Source: Actinomycetospora sp. NBRC 106375 (GTDB taxonomy: Bacteria > Actinomycetota > Actinomycetes > Mycobacteriales > Pseudonocardiaceae). Taken from it: DNA of 64,000 nt. Under the pieces are notes generated by a model, which was given only the letters and a program-made list of their open reading frames with translations, made no database searches and was not told the origin of the DNA. Where the stretch lies: NCBI RefSeq assembly GCF_030269665.1, contig NZ_BSTS01000022.1, forward strand, positions 1-64,000, given 5' to 3'. Of the stretch, positions 1 to 7,977 are shown piece by piece. The position numbers and the translations under genes were made by a program. Each line of letters begins with the position of its first letter. Position 1 is the stretch's first letter.

Positions 1-255
1 CCGGCACGAGCGAGATCCACGGCGCGACGCCGGAACTCCGGCGGGTGAGGTGCAGGCACGAACGACATCCTCCCTGGCGGACCGGGTCCACCTCAGACGA
101 CGTGTCCGGTGTCAGGGGCCAACCTCAGAGGACCTCTGCGCACCTCCTAACCGCAGGCGGGCGGGAGGTCTGCCTCGCCTGACGCGGGCGGTGGAATGGC
201 CCTCGCGGTGGCCATGGCGCTCCGTGACGAGCATGCCTTGCCGTCGCTCAGCCGC
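1..255. other. No gene seen at left edge
   Basis: These first 255 bases lie downstream of the VWA/AAA+ gene's stop codon. The open frames here have no ribosome binding site, family resemblance or plausible codon pattern. A gene entering from outside the window cannot be excluded, but nothing supports one. Confidence 0.4.
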
Positions 256-2214
256 TCAGCCGCTCAGCAGCTCGGACAGGCGCAGCGGTAGCTCCCCGAG
301 ACCGTCGTAGGACCGACAGGTGCCATGGCCGGCGGAGGCCAGGGCGCGACAGCGCTGGAGGGTCGCGGGAGACGAGTCGGTGGCCAGCACGTCCAGCCGA
401 GAAAACCGGGCTGCCACGGCGAGCGGGTGGGCGCCGGTGTTGGCCTCTCCATCGGTCATCACCAGCGCCTGCCGCTGCGAGGTCGGCATCCGCTCCAGCA
501 GCTCCGCGCCGCGCGTGAGCCCCCCTGCGATGTCGGTGAGGCCCCACGGCCGCAGGGCCAGCACACGGCCCACGACCGGCAGCACCTCCACCGGCTCCCC
601 GGGCGCGCGCAGGACGGCGGTTCCCCGCCAGAAAGCGACGACGGCGAGGTCGTCGGAGCCGGCGAGCGCGAGGGTCGCGGCGCCCGCGGCGGTGGCGGCG
701 TGGACCAGCGGCTCGCCGCGCATCGACCCACTCACGTCGAGGATCAACACCACGCCGCGTCGGCGCGGCACCCGGTCACGGACCCAGATGTCCGACCACG
801 CCGGGATCGGGTTGGCCACGAGCTCCTCGACCGTGCGGTCGAGATCGAGGTCGTCGGAGCGGAAGTTGTAGCGCACCGACGCCAACCTCGTCCCCTGCGC
901 GCGCACCGTGCGGGCACCGTCCAGTCTCCGGACGACCACCCGGCTGGCAGCTTCGACGAGCCTGCGTACCTCGTCTCGGCTCGGCGAGGCGCCGATGTCC
1001 AACGCCTCGCCCGGGGACGAGGATCCGCCCACGAACGACGCCAGAGCGGCCTCGGTCTCCCTCAGCACCATCTCCGGAGGCTGCTGGTCGTCGCGAGCGC
1101 CGCCCATCGACGCGCCCCCGGGGCCACGGCCGGCAGCGGCGCGCGCCCCGGACGTCTGGCTGTCCCACGGAGCGTCTGTACCGGGCCCATTCCCGTCACC
1201 GTCCGGGTCGTTGGCTGCGTCGTCCGTGGGCGGGCCCGACGAGGCCGGCGCGGAGGGCTGCTCCAGCGCCACGATCGTGCTCGGCGGTAGACGGTGCCCG
1301 ATGTCGGGCTCCGCCCGATGCTCGCCGAGCAGGACCCCGTCCCAGAGCTCGTCGATGATCGCTTCGACGGGACGGGTGGTCTCCGCGGCCGGGTACAGGC
1401 GCGCGGAGAGGGCCAGCCGTGCCGCCCATCGCTGGTCGTCCTCCGTCGATCCGCTCCGAATGCCCGTGCGCGGGGCGAGCCGTTCCAGCGCGTCGGCCAC
1501 CGCGCAGAGGTCGATCGCCCCGCGGATCGAGGAACCGATCGCGAGGTCGGGATGACGCCTGCTCGCCCGCACCACCGCCACCGACCGCGCCACGAGGCGC
1601 GGATCGGTGCCGGGGACCCGCTCCAGCACGATCCCTCGCGCATCGGGACCGCTGGGATGGTCGAGACGGAGCCGGGCGGTGCGGTCGAGGAACGCCGCCG
1701 GGATGGCCCCGGTGCCGGCCCGGTCCTCCGTGCTCGCCGTGGCCACGATCGCGAACCCCGGGCACGCCCGCACCGTGCCGAGACCCGGGACGACGAGCTC
1801 GCCCTCGGACATCGCCGGCACGAGCACGCCGAACGCGTCGGGGGAGAGCCGATCGGCCCCGTCGAGGACGAAGACCGCCCCGCTCCGCATCGCCGCGACG
1901 AGCGGGCCCACGAGGAACTCCGGTGCCGCCCGCGCAGGTACCCCGGACCGTGTCGCGAGACGCTGCGGCAGCAGACCCAGCGGATCCGCCCGACCGACGA
2001 GGCCGCCCGCCGAGGACACAGTGATGGCGTCCACCTCGACGAGCCGTCGGTCGCGACACGCAGCGCGCAGCAGCACCGTCTTGCCGGCGCCGGCCGGACC
2101 GTCGAGCAGGACGTGCCGGCCCGCGTCGAGGGCCACGCGCAGCAGCATGGTCTCGCGCGTGCGGCCGATCACCCGGTCGCCCGGTCGCGTCCCGAGGTGG
2201 GGGGCGATCGTCAC
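256..2214 (-). CDS. AAA+ ATPase / VWA fusion protein (magnesium-chelatase D-like)
   Basis: 652 residues. The N-terminal AAA+ module has Walker A GPAGAGKT near residue 40 and a Walker B-like VFVLDGADR near residue 115. A long acidic, Pro/Gly-rich linker follows (about residues 300-400). The C-terminal VWA domain has a MIDAS motif DVSGS (VVLILDVSGSMRG). This is the layout of ChlD/BchD-type chelatase subunits and of the VWA partners of MoxR ATPases, which remodel or load metal into client enzymes. The ATG start overlaps the stop of the upstream MoxR gene by 4 bp, so the two are translationally coupled. The client is unknown; the divergent CoM-related operon next door is a candidate only by position. 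Family confident, function not. Confidence 0.85.
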   Translation of the reverse strand: MTIAPHLGTRPGDRVIGRTRETMLLRVALDAGRHVLLDGPAGAGKTVLLRAACRDRRLVEVDAITVSSAGGLVGRADPLGLLPQRLATRSGVPARAAPEFLVGPLVAAMRSGAVFVLDGADRLSPDAFGVLVPAMSEGELVVPGLGTVRACPGFAIVATASTEDRAGTGAIPAAFLDRTARLRLDHPSGPDARGIVLERVPGTDPRLVARSVAVVRASRRHPDLAIGSSIRGAIDLCAVADALERLAPRTGIRSGSTEDDQRWAARLALSARLYPAAETTRPVEAIIDELWDGVLLGEHRAEPDIGHRLPPSTIVALEQPSAPASSGPPTDDAANDPDGDGNGPGTDAPWDSQTSGARAAAGRGPGGASMGGARDDQQPPEMVLRETEAALASFVGGSSSPGEALDIGASPSRDEVRRLVEAASRVVVRRLDGARTVRAQGTRLASVRYNFRSDDLDLDRTVEELVANPIPAWSDIWVRDRVPRRRGVVLILDVSGSMRGEPLVHAATAAGAATLALAGSDDLAVVAFWRGTAVLRAPGEPVEVLPVVGRVLALRPWGLTDIAGGLTRGAELLERMPTSQRQALVMTDGEANTGAHPLAVAARFSRLDVLATDSSPATLQRCRALASAGHGTCRSYDGLGELPLRLSELLSG

Positions 2215-3137
2215 GACCGCGGCACCACGTCGGCCTGCGCGCCGGTCACCTCGGTGAGGATGTCGGCGATGGCGTCCTCCGCGGTGCCCCCGTGCGCATC
2301 GTCCACCACGATCTTGCTCGACAGCGCGAGCCCGGCCGCCACACCGAGGTCGTCGTCGTGCTCCACGCCGCCGTCCAGCTCACGCAGGGAGGCGACCAGG
2401 AGAACGAGGTCGATGGCACCTCGGACCGAGCACCCCGACCGCAGGGCCGGGTGCCCACGGGTACGCCGCACGACCCGGACCGCGGTCCGGATGAGCTCCG
2501 GGTCGGCGCCCGTGCGACGCAGGACGATCTCCGTCTCCTCTTCCTCCGACTGGTAGCCCACCGCCAGCCGGCAGAGCCTGTCGTACACGGAGACGCTGAC
2601 CCGGGTCGTGCCGATGTTGTCGAAAGGGTTCATCGCCGCCACCACCCTGAACCCCGGCCTCGCGGCCACGAGACCGAACCGGGGTACGTGGAGCTCCCCT
2701 TCCGACATGGCGGTGAGCAGGGTGTTGAGCGTGTCCTCGGGAAGTCGGTTGAACTCCTCGACGTACAACAGACCGCCGGCGTTCATCGCCGTCGGCAACG
2801 GGCCCGGGACGAAGTCCTCGGGCCGGTACCCGTGCTGCAGTACCGCGGCCGGGTCGTGATGCCCCAGCATCTTCTGTGGAGACATCTCGGCGTTGCCCTC
2901 GACCATCGTCAGCGACGCGCCGCCATGGCGGGCGATCGCCCGCAGCGCCGTCGACTTCCCTGTCCCGGGAGGACCCTCGAGCAGGAGGTTCCGGCCCGCG
3001 ACCAGGACCGCCAGCATCGCTCGCAACTGGTCGTCGCGTCCGACGACCTCGGCGGCGACGCGTGCGTAGACCGACGCCGGGTCGTCGCGCAACGGGTCGG
3101 TGAGGGCGTCGCCCGTGCGCGTGTCGAAACGACCCAT
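2211..3137 (-). CDS. MoxR-family AAA+ ATPase
   Basis: 308 residues, the usual MoxR size. Walker A is GPPGTGKST near residue 57, a Walker B-like LLYVEEFNRLPED lies near residue 125, and the sensor-1 region reads VVAAMNPFDN. MoxR ATPases act as chaperones with VWA proteins to mature or activate partner enzymes, often inserting metal. The start is supported by an AGGAGAGGAG stretch shortly upstream. The stop overlaps the start of the AAA+/VWA gene (ATGA), forming a classic MoxR-VWA pair. It is divergent from the dehalogenase gene at 3408 across about 270 bp that must hold both promoters. Confidence 0.88.
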   Translation of the reverse strand: MGRFDTRTGDALTDPLRDDPASVYARVAAEVVGRDDQLRAMLAVLVAGRNLLLEGPPGTGKSTALRAIARHGGASLTMVEGNAEMSPQKMLGHHDPAAVLQHGYRPEDFVPGPLPTAMNAGGLLYVEEFNRLPEDTLNTLLTAMSEGELHVPRFGLVAARPGFRVVAAMNPFDNIGTTRVSVSVYDRLCRLAVGYQSEEEETEIVLRRTGADPELIRTAVRVVRRTRGHPALRSGCSVRGAIDLVLLVASLRELDGGVEHDDDLGVAAGLALSSKIVVDDAHGGTAEDAIADILTEVTGAQADVVPRS

Positions 3138-3407
3138 GGGACTGCTCCTCTCCTGGTGCCGGTCACGGAACCTCCCGCTCAGCGACGTCGGGCGAGCCTC
3201 GATCCGGGAGCACGCCGGGGACTAGGTCCGCGGAGGATCACGTCGGCGCACCTTTTCGCCCTTCGCGGCCCTCAGCGGCGCGAACCGACCCGTGAGGACG
3301 GAGCGCGCGGCCTCATTCGTCCGCTCGCGAGGTACGACCGGAGATCGGTCACGCCTACCGTCTCGGCCCTGACCGGAAACATCGTCGGCCGTGAGGAGCT
3401 TGAATCG
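3138..3407. promoter_or_regulatory. Divergent intergenic region (MoxR / CoM-linked operon)
   Basis: 270 bp between two divergently transcribed genes, so both promoters should lie here. I see no strong -10/-35 pair or clear operator palindrome by eye. The only confident element is the GAGGAG Shine-Dalgarno just before the ATG at 3408. Confidence 0.4.
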
Positions 3408-4316
3408 ATGAGCGTGCTGCGGACCGCGGACGAGCATTTCGAGGGTCTACCGGAGTTCGATTTCTCGCCGCACTACCTGACCGTCGAGGATCCGGAGCTG
3501 GGTCCGTTGCGCATGCACTACCTCGACGAGGGCGAGCCGGAAGGACGCCCGGTCGTGCTGCTGCACGGTGAACCCACGTGGGGCTTCATGTTCCGTCACA
3601 CGATCGCGCCGCTGGTCAAGGCGGGACTGCGGGTGATCGTGCCCGACCTCGTGGGTTTCGGACGCTCCGACAAGCCCGCGGACATCTCCGACTACACCTA
3701 CGAGCGGCACGTGCGGTGGCTCGTGGACTTCCTGACCGGGCTCGGTGTGCGCGGCGCGGTCGTCCTCGGCCACGATTGGGGCGGCCTGGTGGGGCTGCGC
3801 GCCGTGACCGCGATCGAGGGTCTCGCGGCCGGCTACGTGGCCACCAACCACGGCTACCCCACCGGTGACATGCCGGCGAACGACGCGCTGCGGACCTGGC
3901 AGGAGTACGCGGCCGACGTCGATGTGCTCGACGTCGGGCCGATCGTGGCGCGGGCATGCCGGAGCCCGTTGCCTGCCGACGTGGTGGCAGCCTACGACGC
4001 GCCCTACCCGGACGAGTCGTACAAGGCCGGGGCCCGCATCTTCCCGGCGCTCATCCCGGTGACACCGGACGATCCCTCGTCGGGCGCGGTCCGCGAGTCC
4101 CGCGAGATCCTCGGCCGCTCGACGATGCCGTTCCTGACCGTGTACGGCGAGCACGACCCGATCGCCGGCGCCGCGGACGCCATGTTCCAGCAGCTGACAC
4201 CGGGCGCGGCCGGGCTCACCCACGTCCGGCTGCCCGACGGCGGCCACAACATGCCCGAGGACTGCGGCGAGACGCTCGGGGAGATCGTCGCAGAGTTCGC
4301 CGCACGGCTCGACTGA
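3408..4316 (+). CDS. Haloalkane dehalogenase-like alpha/beta hydrolase (DhlA type)
   Basis: 302 residues. Seen: an HGEPTW oxyanion-hole motif (His53-Gly54-Glu55), the nucleophile elbow GHDWGG with Asp123-Trp124, acid candidate Asp250 in GEHDP, and His280 in GGHNMPED. These positions nearly match Xanthobacter DhlA (Glu56, Asp124, Trp125, Asp260, His289). An Asp nucleophile followed by Trp is the haloalkane dehalogenase signature: hydrolytic removal of halide from a short haloalkane. Related epoxide hydrolases or other Asp-nucleophile hydrolases are the alternative. The ATG at 3408 has GAGGAG upstream; the longer open frame to 2292 is spurious. It is the first gene of an eight-gene co-directional block ending with the KPCC-like gene. 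Confidence 0.85.
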   Translation: MSVLRTADEHFEGLPEFDFSPHYLTVEDPELGPLRMHYLDEGEPEGRPVVLLHGEPTWGFMFRHTIAPLVKAGLRVIVPDLVGFGRSDKPADISDYTYERHVRWLVDFLTGLGVRGAVVLGHDWGGLVGLRAVTAIEGLAAGYVATNHGYPTGDMPANDALRTWQEYAADVDVLDVGPIVARACRSPLPADVVAAYDAPYPDESYKAGARIFPALIPVTPDDPSSGAVRESREILGRSTMPFLTVYGEHDPIAGAADAMFQQLTPGAAGLTHVRLPDGGHNMPEDCGETLGEIVAEFAARLD

Positions 4317-4356
4317 AAGTCCTCGTCGTCCCTTCCCCTCCTAGAAAGGCCCATTC

Positions 4357-5427
4357 ATGGTGCAGATCCGCGGCGAGGACGTCCTCCTCCCGACCACGAT
4401 CGTCGGCTCCTACCCGCGCCCGATGTTCCTGCGCGGCAAGGTGTTCCCAGTCGGCGGCGTGCACTCCCCGGAGTTCCCGAGTTTCGAGGTCCGGTCCAAC
4501 TACCGCAATGCCGTCGCGCTCGCGATGAAGGACATGACCGACGCAGGCCTCGACGTGCTGACCGACGGGTGCCAGCACTACGAGAGCGACAGCGACTACG
4601 AGCAGGGCGAGATCTTCCACTTCTACATGGACCGGCTCGAGGGCCTGCGACCCTACGGGGACCCGCTGAGCGCCGGCCACTTCGAGAACATGCCGGTGTA
4701 CAAGCCGACGTGCGATGCGCCGATCGTGTGGCGTCGGCCGATCTTCAAGCCGATCGTCGAGGCGGCGGTGGAGCAGACGGACAAGCCGGTGAAGATCCAG
4801 GCGGCGGTCGGCCCCGCCACCATGGCGGCGCTGATCACCGACAAGCACTACGGCGACATCAAGGCCCTCTCGCAGGACCTGGCCGGGGCACTCAACGCCG
4901 AGTTGCGCGACATCGTCAGCCGGGGCGTGGAGATCGTCCAGTTCGCCGAGGTCCTCACCTTCTTCGACCCCGCGGACTGGGTGGTCGAGGCCATCAACAC
5001 GGCCTTCGAGGGCATCGACGCGTACAAGATCATCCACATCTGCTATGGCCAACAGGAAGGCCAGCCGGGCGTCACCGAGCTGCGAGGGGCGAAGCTGTTC
5101 CCCTGGCTCTGGGACCTCAACTGCGACCAGATCCAGTACGAGATGGCCAGCCACGGATTCCACCAGACCGACATCGATGCGATCTCCTCGATCCCCGACC
5201 ACATGGACTTCGGGGTCGGCGTGATCAACGGCAAGAGCCTGGTGGCCGAGACGCCCGACCAGGTCGCCGCCGGCATCCGGCGGGTGCTGGAGGTGGTCCC
5301 GGCCGAGAGGGTCATGGTGCACACCGACTGCACCCTCACCGGCGTCAAGCACATCGTCGCCAAGCGCAAGATCGAGTCCCTGGTGGCCGGCACGCGCATC
5401 GTGCGCGACGAGCTCACCCGGGCGTGA
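4357..5427 (+). CDS. MetE-like zinc enzyme, candidate epoxyalkane:coenzyme M transferase
   Basis: 356 residues, the length of stand-alone MetE C-terminal-domain proteins. The N terminus carries the family's GSYPRP motif. Zinc ligands are visible as H-x-C (His227, Cys229 in IIHICYG) and a distal Cys325 (HTDCTLTG), matching the His/Cys/Cys set that activates a thiol in MetE and in epoxyalkane:CoM transferase. The latter uses CoM thiolate to open epoxides. The CoM role is inferred from the KPCC-like gene in the same block and the CoM biosynthesis operon 11 kb away. A methyltransferase on another thiol is possible. An AGAAAGG ribosome site precedes the ATG; the stop overlaps the next gene (GTGA). 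Confidence 0.75.
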   Translation: MVQIRGEDVLLPTTIVGSYPRPMFLRGKVFPVGGVHSPEFPSFEVRSNYRNAVALAMKDMTDAGLDVLTDGCQHYESDSDYEQGEIFHFYMDRLEGLRPYGDPLSAGHFENMPVYKPTCDAPIVWRRPIFKPIVEAAVEQTDKPVKIQAAVGPATMAALITDKHYGDIKALSQDLAGALNAELRDIVSRGVEIVQFAEVLTFFDPADWVVEAINTAFEGIDAYKIIHICYGQQEGQPGVTELRGAKLFPWLWDLNCDQIQYEMASHGFHQTDIDAISSIPDHMDFGVGVINGKSLVAETPDQVAAGIRRVLEVVPAERVMVHTDCTLTGVKHIVAKRKIESLVAGTRIVRDELTRA

Positions 5428-6653
5428 CCGGGCTGCTCGACCGGGTCGAGCCGGAGGACGTCGGTCTCCACGGGGGCCGCCTCGCCCGGCTCGACCACTA
5501 CCTCCGGGCGCGGGTGGACAGCGGCCGGATGCCCGGTTACCTCGTGGCCGTGGCACGGCGTGGTCGGCTGGCTCACCTGGGGCGATACGGCGCCCGGGAC
5601 CTCGAACGTCGGCTGCCGGTCGAGGTCGACACGGTCTTCCGCATCTACTCGATGACGAAGCCGATCACGTCGGTCGCCGCCATGATGCTGTCCGAGGAGG
5701 GGTGCTTCGGACTCGACGACGCGGTCGGCGACCACCTCCCCGCGTTCCGCGAGCAGCGGGTGTACGTCGGCGGCAACGACGCCGGCCCGGTGTCGGTTCC
5801 GGCGCCGGGCCCCGTACGGATCCGCCACCTCATGACCCACACCTCCGGGCTGACGTACGGCTTCCACCGCGTGCATCCCGTCGACGCGCGGTACCGGGCG
5901 GCCGGGTTCGGCCTGGGCCTACCGCCGGACACCACACTGGCGCAGGCGTGCGACGTGCTCGCCGCTCAACCCCTGCTGTTCGCCCCCGGGACCGAGTGGA
6001 ACTACTCGCTGGGCACCGACGTGCTCGGGCGGCTCGTCGAGGTCGTCTCGGGGCAGTCCCTGCCGGACTTCCTGGCCGAGCGGATCCTCGGTCCCCTCGC
6101 CATGCGGGACACCGGGTTCCAGGTGCCGGCCGACCACCTCGATCGGCTCGCCCGGCTGTACGTCGCGGGTCCGGACGGCCCGGTGCCCGACGACACCCTC
6201 GGTGCCCAGGTACACGCGCCACCGAGCGCTCCGTCCGGGGGAGGTGGGCTGGTGTCGACCGTCGCCGACTACCTGAGGTTCGCCGAGATGCTGCGCCGCG
6301 GCGGGGAGCTCGACGGCGTGCGGCTGCTCGGACCCCGCACGGTGGCGCACATGACCGCCAACCACCTTCCGGGCGGGGCCGACCTCGCCGCCTTCGGACG
6401 GCCGCTCTACGCCGAGACCCCCTTCCACGGCGTGGGCTTCGGACTCGGTGTCGCGGTCGTCCTCGACCCGGTGCGCTACGGCGCACCCACGAGTGTCGGG
6501 GAGTTCGGCTGGGGCGGGGCGGCCAGCACGGTCTTCTGGGCCGACCCCCGTGAGGACCTGACGGTTGTGCTGCTCACACAGCTCATGCCACCGCCCGCCC
6601 TGCCCATCCGCCCCACCCTGCGCCAGCTCGTCCACCAAGCCATCGTCGACTGA
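5424..6653 (+). CDS. Serine beta-lactamase-like hydrolase / esterase (class C family)
   Basis: 409 residues. The Ser-x-x-Lys motif is SMTK (RIYSMTKPITS) near residue 75 and the Tyr motif is in WNYSLG. A late GWGG segment sits where penicillin-binding folds carry the KTG-like strand. No signal peptide is visible, so it is probably a cytoplasmic EstB-type esterase rather than a true beta-lactamase. Substrate unknown; an ester or lactone intermediate of the surrounding pathway is plausible. The GTG start overlaps the stop of the MetE-like gene by 4 bp, so coupled translation is likely; the next gene follows after 6 bp. Confidence 0.85.
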   Translation: MTGLLDRVEPEDVGLHGGRLARLDHYLRARVDSGRMPGYLVAVARRGRLAHLGRYGARDLERRLPVEVDTVFRIYSMTKPITSVAAMMLSEEGCFGLDDAVGDHLPAFREQRVYVGGNDAGPVSVPAPGPVRIRHLMTHTSGLTYGFHRVHPVDARYRAAGFGLGLPPDTTLAQACDVLAAQPLLFAPGTEWNYSLGTDVLGRLVEVVSGQSLPDFLAERILGPLAMRDTGFQVPADHLDRLARLYVAGPDGPVPDDTLGAQVHAPPSAPSGGGGLVSTVADYLRFAEMLRRGGELDGVRLLGPRTVAHMTANHLPGGADLAAFGRPLYAETPFHGVGFGLGVAVVLDPVRYGAPTSVGEFGWGGAASTVFWADPREDLTVVLLTQLMPPPALPIRPTLRQLVHQAIVD

Positions 6654-6659
6654 AGGATC

Positions 6660-7166
6660 ATGGTCATGCTGCCACTGCCCACGCTCGCCTCCGGGACGTT
6701 GATGCAGATCGGTGTGGTGGTACCCGATCTCGAGAAGGCCCTGGAGCGGTACAGCACCGCGTTCGGGCTCGGGCCATGGATCGGGTACCGCTTCACCCCT
6801 GACACCGTGCGCGACCTGACCTACCGCGGCCGTCCCGCCGACTACGGCATGGACATTGCGCTGACCGGTACCGGGCCGCAGATCGAGCTCATCCAGGTGC
6901 GCGGGCAGAACACCGTTTACCACGAGTTCCTCGACCGGCACGGATACGGGATCCAGCACCTCGGGGTCAAGGTCGAGGACGCGCTCGCGACCACCGACGA
7001 ACTCGTGGCCGCCGGGTACGAGGTCGTGCAGTCCGGGCACGGTTACGGGCGCGACGGCGACGGTCGTTTCGTCTACTTCGACACCGTCGCGGACCTCGGC
7101 TGGCTCCTCGAGATCATCGAGCCGCCCTCGGTGCGGCGCGAGCCCGACTTCGTCTGGCCCCGATGA
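6660..7166 (+). CDS. VOC (glyoxalase/epimerase) family protein
   Basis: 168 residues containing two beta-alpha-beta-beta-beta modules of the vicinal oxygen chelate fold. Likely metal ligands are Gln in LMQIGVVV, Glu in IELIQ, His in QHLGVKV and Glu in LLEIIE, a set like methylmalonyl-CoA epimerase and related VOC enzymes. In this operon it could epimerise a chiral intermediate, which would matter because the Xanthobacter epoxide pathway uses separate R and S dehydrogenases; that is inference. An ATG at 6666 is an equally possible start (AAGGA lies just upstream of both). Confidence 0.8.
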   Translation: MVMLPLPTLASGTLMQIGVVVPDLEKALERYSTAFGLGPWIGYRFTPDTVRDLTYRGRPADYGMDIALTGTGPQIELIQVRGQNTVYHEFLDRHGYGIQHLGVKVEDALATTDELVAAGYEVVQSGHGYGRDGDGRFVYFDTVADLGWLLEIIEPPSVRREPDFVWPR

Positions 7167-7212
7167 CCCCGCGGCCCTCGGTGCCGGCCCGCGTGCCACG
7201 CGGGGCCGCCCC

Positions 7213-7977
7213 ATGACCGTCGGCCTGCTGCCCACCTGCCTGAACGATGCGCTGTTCCCGGAGGCAGCCAAGGCCGTCGTCCACCTGCTGCGCCGGCTCG
7301 GGGTCGTCGTCGACGTCCCCGGTAGGCAGACGTGCTGCGGACAGCCGATGATCAACTCTGGTTACCTCGACGAAGCCGTCCCTCTGCTGCGCAACCACCT
7401 CGCCGCCGTCGCCGGCTACGAGGCGATCGTGGTGCCGTCCGGGTCATGCGCGGGTTCGATCCGTCACCAGCATCGGCTCGTCGCGCAGCGCAGCGGCGAC
7501 CCCGCTCTGGTCCGCGCGGTCGAGCAGGCACCGCCGGTCCACGACCTGAGCGAGTTCCTGGTCGACGTGCTCGACGTCGTCGACGTCGGGGCCTACTTCC
7601 CGCACTCGGTGACCTACCACCCGACCTGCCACTCACTGCGGGTGCTCGGAGTGGGCGACCGCCCGACCCGGCTGCTGCAGGCGGTGCGCGGGCTCCGTTG
7701 GACAGACCTCCCGGCCGCCGAGGAATGCTGCGGCTTCGGTGGGACGTTCGCGGTCAAGAACCCGGACACCTCGATCGCGATGGGCTCGGACAAGGCGCGC
7801 CACGTCCAGGAGACGGGCGCAGAGGTCCTCGTCGCAGGCGACAGCTCCTGTCTCATGCACATCGGCGGCCTGCTCGGCCGGCAACGGGCCGGGGTCCGGG
7901 TCATGCACCTCGCCGAGGTCCTTGCCAGCACCGAGGGCCTGGCCAGCACCGAGGGCCGGGCAGGGCCGGCACGGTGA
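7213..7977 (+). CDS. lutA: LutA-like CCG-domain protein (Fe-S oxidoreductase subunit)
   Basis: 254 residues with two cysteine-rich CCG domains: TCCGQPM near residue 40 and ECCGFGG near residue 175, each with upstream paired Cys (LPTCLN, YHPTCHS). This is the LutA/YkgE architecture, a subunit of the LutABC L-lactate oxidation complex, related to HdrB and GlpC. The C-terminal tail ends in a short imperfect duplication of ASTEGL. The stop overlaps lutB (GTGA). The CoM setting suggests a hydroxy-acid or thiol/disulfide redox step other than plain lactate use, but the sequence does not settle this. Confidence 0.85.
   Translation: MTVGLLPTCLNDALFPEAAKAVVHLLRRLGVVVDVPGRQTCCGQPMINSGYLDEAVPLLRNHLAAVAGYEAIVVPSGSCAGSIRHQHRLVAQRSGDPALVRAVEQAPPVHDLSEFLVDVLDVVDVGAYFPHSVTYHPTCHSLRVLGVGDRPTRLLQAVRGLRWTDLPAAEECCGFGGTFAVKNPDTSIAMGSDKARHVQETGAEVLVAGDSSCLMHIGGLLGRQRAGVRVMHLAEVLASTEGLASTEGRAGPAR

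Noticed and set aside
2292-3407. Long open frame extending upstream of the dehalogenase
   Set aside because: It is the antisense shadow of the MoxR gene. The dehalogenase fold begins at the ATG at 3408 with a good ribosome site.
4357-5427. Housekeeping methionine synthase MetE
   Set aside because: Only the C-terminal domain is present, and it sits in a catabolic block with CoM-linked genes, so a CoM or alternative thiol transferase is more likely.
7332-7973. Long open frame ahead of LutB
   Set aside because: Arg/Ala/Pro-rich frame-shift shadow of lutA. LutB homology starts at the GTG at 7974.
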